Shown in pieces: positions 7,652 to 13,569 of a DNA stretch of 14,039 nt. The stretch comes from Pseudomonadota bacterium. Lineage in GTDB: Bacteria; Pseudomonadota; Alphaproteobacteria; Rhizobiales; Devosiaceae. The notes under the pieces are model-generated. The model had not been told where the DNA came from, did not search any database, and saw nothing but the letters and a program-made list of their open reading frames with translations. The stretch is taken from positions 1 through 14,039 of the forward strand of contig JAEZHZ010000110.1 in assembly GCA_023436745.1 (NCBI GenBank), in the 5' to 3' direction. Made by a program: the position numbers and the translations under genes. Every line of letters begins with the position of its first letter. Positions within the stretch are counted from its first letter, which is position 1.

Positions 7652-8119
7652 TCAGTATCCCCCCAGCCAGGGCCCGATCACACTGAGCGGCAAGCCGAGC
7701 CCCCAGATGAACGCGACCATGCAGAACAGTGCGAGTGCGGCGGCAAGGATGACGCTCGGAACGGGCCGCGCGCGCCTGCTGCCGAGACAGGTGACGAGCA
7801 CCATCGCGAAGACAGTCGGCACGAGGCCTGCTCCGCGGGTGCAGAAGGCAAAGATCAGCAGCGCCGCGACCACGGCGACAAGACCCCGCAGGGGTACGGC
7901 CGTTATCGGGCCGGCGCCACGCAGCAATCCCCGCACCAGCACTGCCAGGCCGAACGCGATCAGCACGACCGACAGCAGCATGGGCAGGTAGCCGGGGCCC
8001 ATCGAGCGCGTCGTGCCCATGCTCAGGTTCATGGACTGGGCCGTGAACCACACCCCCACACCGGCAAAGATCGCGCCCGAAAGGACGTCCTTGTCGCTCA
8101 ATCTGCTCCAGCCGTTCAT
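7652..8119 (-). CDS. tctB: TTT transporter small membrane subunit TctB
   Basis: A 155-residue small membrane protein with about four hydrophobic segments (roughly 12-30, 45-65, 76-112, 122-142) and the TctB signature GTTRSMGPGYLPMLLS at residues 35-50. It pairs with TctA in the inner membrane; TctB subunits are poorly conserved, and this one is of normal length. The start is the ATG at 8117-8119, which overlaps the stop of the hydrolase gene as ATGA and has GAGAG upstream. The frame stays open above this ATG for 95 codons, but that is in shadow of the hydrolase and has no membrane-protein character. Confidence 0.92.
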   Translation of the reverse strand: MNGWSRLSDKDVLSGAIFAGVGVWFTAQSMNLSMGTTRSMGPGYLPMLLSVVLIAFGLAVLVRGLLRGAGPITAVPLRGLVAVVAALLIFAFCTRGAGLVPTVFAMVLVTCLGSRRARPVPSVILAAALALFCMVAFIWGLGLPLSVIGPWLGGY

Positions 8120-8871
8120 CGGATACTCTCGTGGATCTGAAGCCGGCGCACGAAGCCATCGATGGCCCGGGCGACTTCGTCTGGTTGTTCCGGCAGGAGC
8201 GCGTGCCCTGCATTCTCGATGGTGACCGTCGTCACCCGTTCGCCGATCTCGTTGCGCAGTTCCATGGCATTGGCGGCCGGCGCAATGGCGTCCCCGGCCG
8301 CGTGCACGTCGAGGATCGGCACCGCTCCTCCGGCATCCCACCATTTGGCGCGGTCGCTGCGGCTGGCCGCGGCGCGCTGGCCCGCAACAAGCGAGGGGTA
8401 CCACCCGTCGAGCCAGGCACGGGCGTCATTGCCCGCGGCGAAATAGGCGCGCTGCAGGTGCGCGAGGCGCTCGTGGTCGCTGAGTGCAAGGTCGTGGCTG
8501 CCGTCGATGGAGGGCTTGATTCCGGCAGGGATCACCCGCTGTGCCGCTGCCAGAAGGACCACGCCGACGACGCGCTCCGGGGCCAGTACGGCCGCCATGC
8601 GGGCGACCCAGTTGCCGAAGGCGTACCCCACCGTGACCTGCCGGCTGCCGTCCTGCGGCGCCGCGGCGAGCAGGTGGCGCGCCAGTGTTTCGAGATCGGC
8701 GCCGGCGAGGTCTTCGCCCGCCAGCATGCCGTAGGGTTCGGGCGCCAGCACCGTGTGGCCGAGCGCCCTGAGGTTCGAGGCGACGACTGAAAAGTCGCCC
8801 GCGCCCCGACCCAGGGAAGGTGCGAGAAGCAGGGTCATCCCCTGCTTCGTCGCGGTTTCGTGGTCGGACAC
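8116..8871 (-). CDS. alpha/beta-hydrolase fold protein lacking the nucleophile Ser
   Basis: A 251-residue soluble protein with alpha/beta-hydrolase layout: a first strand TLLLAPSLGRG (13-23), a nucleophile-elbow region at 80-86, an acid site GDAIAP (Asp194) and a final ENAGHALLPEQPDE (His223). The elbow reads VGYAFGN instead of G-x-S-x-G, so position 84 is Ala (codon GCC); the DNA is unambiguous here. Asp and His remain in place. It may be a non-catalytic member, bind a ligand, or use another nucleophile. It lies inside the TTT operon, 3 bases after tctC and overlapping tctB by ATGA, so it is made together with the transporter. The start is GTG at 8871; an in-frame ATG at 8838 (residue 12) is a reasonable alternative. 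No signal peptide is visible. The function is unknown. Confidence 0.85.
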   Translation of the reverse strand: MSDHETATKQGMTLLLAPSLGRGAGDFSVVASNLRALGHTVLAPEPYGMLAGEDLAGADLETLARHLLAAAPQDGSRQVTVGYAFGNWVARMAAVLAPERVVGVVLLAAAQRVIPAGIKPSIDGSHDLALSDHERLAHLQRAYFAAGNDARAWLDGWYPSLVAGQRAAASRSDRAKWWDAGGAVPILDVHAAGDAIAPAANAMELRNEIGERVTTVTIENAGHALLPEQPDEVARAIDGFVRRLQIHESIR

Positions 8872-8874
8872 GTC

Positions 8875-9846
8875 CTATTCTTCCGTGATGCCGGCTGTCT
8901 CGATGATGTCGCCGAAATAGGCGAAATCAACGGCGAGGCTGTCGGCGAAGGTGCGCGGATCCTGGAAGTCCGGGTCCACGCCCACGGAGGCCAGCCGCTC
9001 GACGAAGGCCGGATCGGCGTAGAGCTGGCTGATGGACATGCTCAGCTTCTCGACGATCTCCGGCGGGGTGCCCTTGGGTGCGAACAGCCCGGTCCAGCCG
9101 GCGCTGCGCATCTGGGTGAAGCCGGCTTCCACCATGGTGGGCACGTCCGGCAGGCCCGGAATGCGCTCGTTGCCGAAGACGGCGAGCCCGCGCAGCGCAC
9201 CGGCCTCGGCCTGGCTGATCACCACGGTGTCGATCATCATCTGCACGGTGCCGGACAGCAGGCCCGTCATCGCCGGGCCGGCGCCGCCATAGGGAATGTG
9301 CTGGATGTCGACGCCCGCGGCTTCCTTGAAGATCTCGGTGAGGATCTGCGGGGTGGAGCCATTGCCCGAGGATGCGTAGTTGAGCGTACCCGGATTGGCC
9401 TTGGCGTAGGCGATGAACTCCTCGAGGGTCTCCGCCGGAACCGAAGGATGCACCGCCAGCAGGCGGGTCGAGTCGGCGATCTTTGCCACCGGCACCAGAT
9501 CGGCGTTCGGATCGAAGTCGAGTTCCCGAAGGTGCGGCACGACGGCGAAGATGCTGTTGGCGCCGATCAGCAGCGTGTAGCCATCGGGGGTTGCACGGGC
9601 AACCTGCCCGGCGCCGATGGTGCCCGAGGCGCCACCCTGGTTGTCCACCACGATGGACGCGCCGAGTGACTGGGTCAGTGCCTCGCTGAGCACGCGGCCC
9701 ACCGCATCGGCGGTGCCACCGGCCGGATAGGCCACCACCAGCCGAATCGGCTGATTGGGGTAATCCTGTGCCTGAACCGGCGCCGACATGAGCAGCGCCG
9801 ACAGCGCTGCCAGCCCTCCCGCTGCGACAAGTTTCTTCAAAGCCAT
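8875..9846 (-). CDS. tctC: TTT/Bug family periplasmic solute receptor TctC
   Basis: A 323-residue extracytoplasmic binding receptor of the TctC/Bug type, full length. Residues 1-26 are a Sec signal peptide (KK, a hydrophobic stretch, then PVQA before QDYP). The mature protein opens with YPNQPIRLVVAYPAGGTADAVGR (first ligand loop, about 29-51), followed by NQGGASGTIGA (69-79), the second ligand loop, ATPDGYTLL (85-93) and HIPYGGAGPAMTGLLSG, all family hallmarks. It captures a carboxylate in the periplasm for TctAB. The ATG has GGGAGG 6 bases upstream. It is the first gene of the operon; the 170-bp space to the divergent thiolase gene holds the candidate operators. The neighbours point to an aromatic or dicarboxylic acid, which is inference; Bug receptors vary widely in ligand. 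Confidence 0.95.
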   Translation of the reverse strand: MALKKLVAAGGLAALSALLMSAPVQAQDYPNQPIRLVVAYPAGGTADAVGRVLSEALTQSLGASIVVDNQGGASGTIGAGQVARATPDGYTLLIGANSIFAVVPHLRELDFDPNADLVPVAKIADSTRLLAVHPSVPAETLEEFIAYAKANPGTLNYASSGNGSTPQILTEIFKEAAGVDIQHIPYGGAGPAMTGLLSGTVQMMIDTVVISQAEAGALRGLAVFGNERIPGLPDVPTMVEAGFTQMRSAGWTGLFAPKGTPPEIVEKLSMSISQLYADPAFVERLASVGVDPDFQDPRTFADSLAVDFAYFGDIIETAGITEE

Positions 9847-9869
9847 GCTGGTCCTCCCAAGTAAAACAT

Positions 9870-9891
9870 AATAGGCTATTTTTATGACCTA
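9870..9891 (-). promoter_or_regulatory. candidate GntR operator, copy 2 (upstream of tctC)
   Basis: The second copy of the 22-bp element described at 6060-6081 (17/22 identical, same orientation), 24 bases upstream of the tctC ATG. Its first part is a symmetric 11-mer, AATAG-G-CTATT (9870-9880). A possible tctC -10 box, TATTAT on the minus strand (plus 9868-9873, 5 of 6 consensus matches), overlaps it, so a bound repressor would block transcription. No convincing -35 box is visible. Confidence 0.5.
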
Positions 9892-9897
9892 TAGGTC
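9886..9897. promoter_or_regulatory. perfect palindrome GACCTATAGGTC
   Basis: A perfect 12-bp palindrome in the divergent tctC/thiolase intergenic region, partly overlapping the 22-bp element. It has the size and symmetry of a dimeric regulator site such as GntR or a related winged-helix protein would use. Which protein binds it is inferred from context only. Confidence 0.45.
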
Positions 9898-10016
9898 GTT
9901 CCGCCGGGTGCGTCTAGTCATTGGCGGGAAATTTTGGTCCCCGCAGAGTCGGGCCGTGGCGGGGTACTGTCGCGCTCGCGACTGGCAGGGCAAGTTTTGA
10001 GATCAGGAGTCTTTCG

Positions 10017-11219
10017 GTGGCCGAAGCATTCATCTGCGCCTACAGGCGCACCCCCATTGGCCGGTTTGGCGGAGCGCTGGCGTCCGTCCGGCCCGACGAC
10101 CTGGGGGCGGTGCCACTCAGGGCCCTGATGGCGGAGCACGGGGGCGTCGACTGGGACGCGGTTGACGACGTCGTCTTCGGCAATGCCAATCAGGCGGGCG
10201 AGGACAATCGCAACGTCGCCCGCATGAGCCAGCTTCTCGCCGGCCTCCCCGTGGGCGTGACCGGCACCACCATCAACCGGCTCTGCGGCTCCGGCATGGA
10301 TGCGGTGGTCGTGGCAGCGCGGGCGATCCGGTCGGGTGAAGCCGAGCTGGTCATCGCCGGCGGCACGGAATCGATGTCGCGCGCGCCCTTCGTCATGCCG
10401 AAGGCCGAGACCGCCTTCTCCCGCAGCGCCGAGATCCACGACACCACCATCGGCTGGCGCTTCGTCAATCCCGCGATGGAGGCACGCTACGGCGTCGACT
10501 CCATGCCGCAGACCGGCGAGAACGTTGCCCGTGAGTTCGGCGTCTCCCGTCAGGCGCAGGACCGCTTCGCCGTGCGCAGTCAGGACCGGGCGATTGCCGC
10601 GCAGGGCAACGGCCGTCTGGCCAGCGAGATTGTGCCCGTCACTATCGCGCAGAAAAAGGGCGATCCGGTCGTCGTTTCCACCGACGAGCACCCGCGGGCC
10701 GGCACCACCGTCGAGACGCTGGCAAGGCTCAGGCCGCTGTTTGCCGATGGCACGGTGACCGCCGGCAATGCCTCGGGCGTCAACGACGGGGCGGCCGCCC
10801 TGATCATCGCCTCGGAAGCCGCCGCCCGCAGGCACGGCCTCACGCCTGTTGCCCGCATCCTGGGCGGTGCCACCGCCGGGGTGCCGCCGCGTATCATGGG
10901 CATGGGTCCGGCTCCGGCCGCGGCGAAGCTCCTCGCGCGGCTCGGCTTCAGCGAGGCCGACATGGACGTGGTCGAACTCAACGAGGCCTTCGCCAGTCAA
11001 GGCATAGCCGTGCTGCGCGAGCTCGGCATCGCCGAGGACGATCCGCGGGTCAATCCGAATGGCGGCGCCATCGCCCTCGGGCATCCGCTCGGCATGAGCG
11101 GTGCCCGCATCACGGGCACCGCCGCCCTCGAACTCGCCCTCACCGGCGGCCGCCGCGCCCTCGCCACCATGTGCATCGGCGTCGGCCAGGGCATCGCCCT
11201 CGCGCTCGAGCGGGTGTGA
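10017..11219 (+). CDS. pcaF: PcaF-like 3-oxoadipyl-CoA / acetyl-CoA thiolase
   Basis: A 400-residue thiolase. The catalytic residues are Cys90 (NRLCGSGMDAV), His356 (NPNGGAIALGHPLGMSGAR) and Cys386 (TMCIGVGQG). Several stretches match beta-ketoadipyl-CoA thiolases closely: RRTPIGRFGG, GNANQAGEDNRNVARM, DTTIGWRFVNP, TDEHPR and ELNEAFASQG. Length equals PcaF/PaaJ. It should cleave 3-oxoadipyl-CoA with CoA to succinyl-CoA and acetyl-CoA, the step after the hydratase/dehydrogenase at 3242. A general acetyl-CoA acetyltransferase activity is the alternative. The GTG at 10017 was chosen because AGGAG lies at 10005-10009 and the protein then starts at AEAFICAYRRTPIG as in the family; an in-frame extension up to 9921 looks untranslated. 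It is transcribed away from tctC. Confidence 0.93.
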   Translation: MAEAFICAYRRTPIGRFGGALASVRPDDLGAVPLRALMAEHGGVDWDAVDDVVFGNANQAGEDNRNVARMSQLLAGLPVGVTGTTINRLCGSGMDAVVVAARAIRSGEAELVIAGGTESMSRAPFVMPKAETAFSRSAEIHDTTIGWRFVNPAMEARYGVDSMPQTGENVAREFGVSRQAQDRFAVRSQDRAIAAQGNGRLASEIVPVTIAQKKGDPVVVSTDEHPRAGTTVETLARLRPLFADGTVTAGNASGVNDGAAALIIASEAAARRHGLTPVARILGGATAGVPPRIMGMGPAPAAAKLLARLGFSEADMDVVELNEAFASQGIAVLRELGIAEDDPRVNPNGGAIALGHPLGMSGARITGTAALELALTGGRRALATMCIGVGQGIALALERV

Positions 11220-11348
11220 GTGCGATGCCGGTTCATCGCCGTTTCGGTTGTCGGAATTGCTCGCCTGCGACGTTGACGCCCCACTTTTCCCCACCGTGTT
11301 CTTTCGGTGCGCAGGGATGGATGCGCCACGAGCGGAGGAGAAAACGAC

Positions 11349-12932
11349 GTGAGACAAAGAGTGAGCCGGGCTGCCTTGGCGGGGATCATTTCACTACCGG
11401 TGCTGGCGGGTATCGCCCCTGCGATACTCGCCATCGAGATTGCCGGGCAGGACGCCCCAAGCTGGTGTTCGGGGCTGGCAGCGTTTGACTATCCCGATCT
11501 GAACATTGCCGCTGCGGACTTGCGACTGGATGAGGTCAGTGGGGAAACGGCACTGCCGGCACACTGCGTTCTGACCGGATATCTCGAGGAGCGGACCGGT
11601 GTGGACGGTGTCGCGTTCGCCACCGGTTTCGAGCTGCGCCTGCCGATCAGCTGGAACGAGAGCTTCTTCTTCCAGGGCGGAGGCGGTACCGATGGGTCGA
11701 TCCGTCCTGCCGTTGGAGCGACCACCCCGGGAGAGCCGCTGGCGCTCGAGGCTGGCTACGCCGTGGTCAGCACGGACGCGGGGCACACCGGCAAGGACGG
11801 GCGCGATGCCTCCTTCGGCATGGATCCCAAGGCGCGGGTCGACTGGGGCTACAATTCGGTCGATCTCGTGACGACGGTGTCGAAGGCGCTCATCCAGCAC
11901 GCCTATGGCCAATGGCCACGCTATTCCTACTTTGCCGGCGTATCGAACGGGGGCCGCCAGGCGTTGACCGCTGCGCAGCGGTACCCGAACCACTTCGACG
12001 GTATACTGGCCGGTGCGCCCATCATCTCGCAGTCGCGCGGTCATACCGCCACCGCCTGGGACCTCGCTGCCATGGCGGAGATCGCGCCTAGGGATGTCGA
12101 GGGGCGGCCGCTGCTGAGCGGGGCCTACAGCCAGGCGGATACGGAGCTGATCTTTGCCGACATGATCAGGCAGTGCGACGCTCTCGACGGCCTGGAAGAC
12201 GGCATCGTCGACGCACCCCTGCTGTGTGGCTACGACCCTGCCGGTCTGGTCTGCACGGGCGAGAAGGACGACAGCTGCATCACGGCCGGTCAGGCCGACG
12301 CGTTCGTCAAGGTTCACCAGGGTGCGCGGAATGCCTCCGGAGAACAGCTCTATGCCGGCTTTCCCTATGATCCCGGCTCGGACTTCCGCAACTGGAAGCT
12401 CGGGACGGCAGAGGCGTGGCCCAACAACAACCCTCGCGCCACGAACACCTCCATCCGCTACGTGTTCATGACCCCACCAGATCCCGGCTTCGACTCGTTT
12501 GCGTTCGATTTCGAGAAGGACCCGGCAAGGCTCGCCGCCTCGGCGGAGTTCACCAGTGCCAAGACCCCGAACATGGACGCTTTCCGCTTCGCCGGCGGCA
12601 AGGCGATCATCTATCACGGCACCGGCGATCAGGGTGTCTCCGCTCTCGACACCGTGGATTGGTACGACTCACTGATGGACCGCTATGGCGGTGCCGACAA
12701 CACGCAGGACTTCGCCCGGCTGTACCTGCTGGCGGGCCTCGGCCATGGCATCAGCGGTACGGGACCCAACAGGTTCAACGGCTTTGCCGCGCTGGTGGAC
12801 TGGGTGGAGGAGGGGGTCGAACCCGGCCACCTGACGGTCAGTGGCGGGGAGCCGGTGCGCGATCGGCCGCTCTGCGCCTATCCGGCGACGATCCGGTACG
12901 ATTCCGCCACCGCCGCGTTCACCTGCATCTAG
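11349..12932 (+). CDS. exported tannase/feruloyl esterase family hydrolase
   Basis: A 527-residue alpha/beta-hydrolase of the tannase/feruloyl esterase/MHETase family with an N-terminal signal peptide (Arg-rich start, hydrophobic core about residues 8-28). Visible blocks: FFFQGGGGTDG (oxyanion region), STDAGHTG, DWGYNSVDLVTTVSKALI, the elbow AGVSNGGRQAL (Ser199) followed by QRYPNHFDGILAGAP, CDALDGLEDGIVDAPLLC (lid/calcium loop), Asp427 in IYHGTGDQGVS and His466 in GLGHGISG. It hydrolyses ester bonds of aromatic or dicarboxylic acids outside the cytoplasm. The usual Cys before Ser and Cys after His are Val198 and Gly467 here, while eight other cysteines remain. The GTG at 11349 is preferred because GGAGGAG (11334-11340) lies 8 bases upstream; a GTG at 11307 is in frame. 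The 129-bp gap after the thiolase shows no clear promoter or terminator, so co-transcription is possible. Confidence 0.9.
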   Translation: MRQRVSRAALAGIISLPVLAGIAPAILAIEIAGQDAPSWCSGLAAFDYPDLNIAAADLRLDEVSGETALPAHCVLTGYLEERTGVDGVAFATGFELRLPISWNESFFFQGGGGTDGSIRPAVGATTPGEPLALEAGYAVVSTDAGHTGKDGRDASFGMDPKARVDWGYNSVDLVTTVSKALIQHAYGQWPRYSYFAGVSNGGRQALTAAQRYPNHFDGILAGAPIISQSRGHTATAWDLAAMAEIAPRDVEGRPLLSGAYSQADTELIFADMIRQCDALDGLEDGIVDAPLLCGYDPAGLVCTGEKDDSCITAGQADAFVKVHQGARNASGEQLYAGFPYDPGSDFRNWKLGTAEAWPNNNPRATNTSIRYVFMTPPDPGFDSFAFDFEKDPARLAASAEFTSAKTPNMDAFRFAGGKAIIYHGTGDQGVSALDTVDWYDSLMDRYGGADNTQDFARLYLLAGLGHGISGTGPNRFNGFAALVDWVEEGVEPGHLTVSGGEPVRDRPLCAYPATIRYDSATAAFTCI

Positions 12933-12944
12933 GCGCTTCGTTGC

Positions 12945-12971
12945 GTTCCCGGCTTCAGTGAAGCCGGGAAC
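12945..12971. terminator. bidirectional hairpin terminator
   Basis: A perfect 12-bp inverted repeat (GTTCCCGGCTTC / GAAGCCGGGAAC) with a 3-base AGT loop, midway between the convergent stops of the esterase and pseudoazurin genes. It lacks a strong U-tract on either side, but its position between convergent genes makes a shared terminator by far the best reading. Confidence 0.75.
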
Positions 12972-12990
12972 CATTCGGTCGTGCGAGCCG

Positions 12991-13428
12991 CTACTCGGCG
13001 ATTGCGTCGAAGGCGGCGGCCATGCGGTCGCGGGCCTTGCCCGGCAGGGTGACGGCCCTGGCCGCCTCGAGATTGGTGGGCTCGCCCACCACGACGGCCG
13101 CGACCATGCCCATGCCGAGATGCGGCGCACACTTGATGCCGTAGACGCCCTCCTCGGTGAAGGTCACCGAGACCTCCTTGCCCATGGCGCCCTTGAAGGG
13201 CTCCGCGCCCGCCGGCATCATCTCCTTGATGCTCTCGGCGTTGTGCCCCTTGTCGGTCGCGAGGAAGGTCACCGTGTCGCCGGGGGCGATCTCGATCAGC
13301 GCCGGCTCGAAGACCATGGTGCCGTCGGCGCCCTTGTTCAGCATGTGCACTTCGAAGTTGGCGGCAATGGCCGGCGTTGCACCGATGAGCAGTGCGGCGG
13401 CAACGGCGGCAATCCCGAGGGTCTTCAT
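12991..13428 (-). CDS. pseudoazurin (type 1 blue copper protein)
   Basis: A 145-residue periplasmic cupredoxin. The signal peptide is residues 1-22, cut after AIA, giving a mature protein that opens ANFEVHMLNKG, the pseudoazurin start. Copper ligands His62, Cys100, His103 and Met108 become 40, 78, 81 and 86 in the mature chain, exactly the pseudoazurin pattern (KGHN; KCAPHLGMGM). VFEPALIEIAPGDTVTF is also typical, as is the helical tail. It carries single electrons in the periplasm, classically to copper nitrite reductase or nitrous oxide reductase. The ATG has AAGGAG 7 bases upstream. An FNR-type box 75 bases upstream predicts induction at low oxygen. No denitrification enzyme is visible in the window, so the partner is unknown. 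Identity is very secure. Confidence 0.96.
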   Translation of the reverse strand: MKTLGIAAVAAALLIGATPAIAANFEVHMLNKGADGTMVFEPALIEIAPGDTVTFLATDKGHNAESIKEMMPAGAEPFKGAMGKEVSVTFTEEGVYGIKCAPHLGMGMVAAVVVGEPTNLEAARAVTLPGKARDRMAAAFDAIAE

Positions 13429-13502
13429 GGTCGTCTCCTTGGTCGGGTCGCACCAGTGCGCCCGTCTGGCAGGGCTTGTGCACCATCACCGGCGCCGGGG
13501 CC

Positions 13503-13516
13503 TTGATCCGGGTCAA
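13503..13516 (-). promoter_or_regulatory. FNR/NnrR-type box upstream of pseudoazurin
   Basis: TTGATCCGGGTCAA matches the FNR-family consensus TTGAT-N4-ATCAA at 9 of 10 fixed bases. If its centre is at -41.5 (class II arrangement), transcription would start near 13468, leaving a 40-base leader before the pseudoazurin ATG; the -10 hexamer at the right distance is a weak CACAAG (13475-13480 on the minus strand). FNR, FnrP, Anr and the NO-responsive NnrR/Dnr proteins share this site, so the oxygen and NO signals cannot be told apart. Confidence 0.7.
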
Positions 13517-13569
13517 ACCGCGGCGCCACTCACGACGAGGGGGCCGGACGCGTTGCCGCAGGCAGGTGC

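Noticed and set aside
9939..9964. CCCCGC / GCGGGG inverted repeat with a 14-base loop before the thiolase
   Set aside because: A 6-bp stem of pure G/C with a long loop is common by chance in this DNA; I see no reason to call it a regulatory structure.
9921..10016. N-terminal extension of the thiolase from an upstream in-frame start
   Set aside because: Thiolases of this type start at the AEAFICAYRRTPIG segment, and AGGAG sits at the right distance from the GTG at 10017.
11273..11300. TTGACG in the thiolase-esterase gap as a -35 box
   Set aside because: No acceptable -10 hexamer is found 16-18 bases downstream, so a promoter for the esterase is not supported.
9918..11357. A 479-codon minus-strand open frame across the thiolase gene
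   Set aside because: It is a shadow of the thiolase, whose catalytic residues are all in place on the plus strand; no family motif or RBS supports it.
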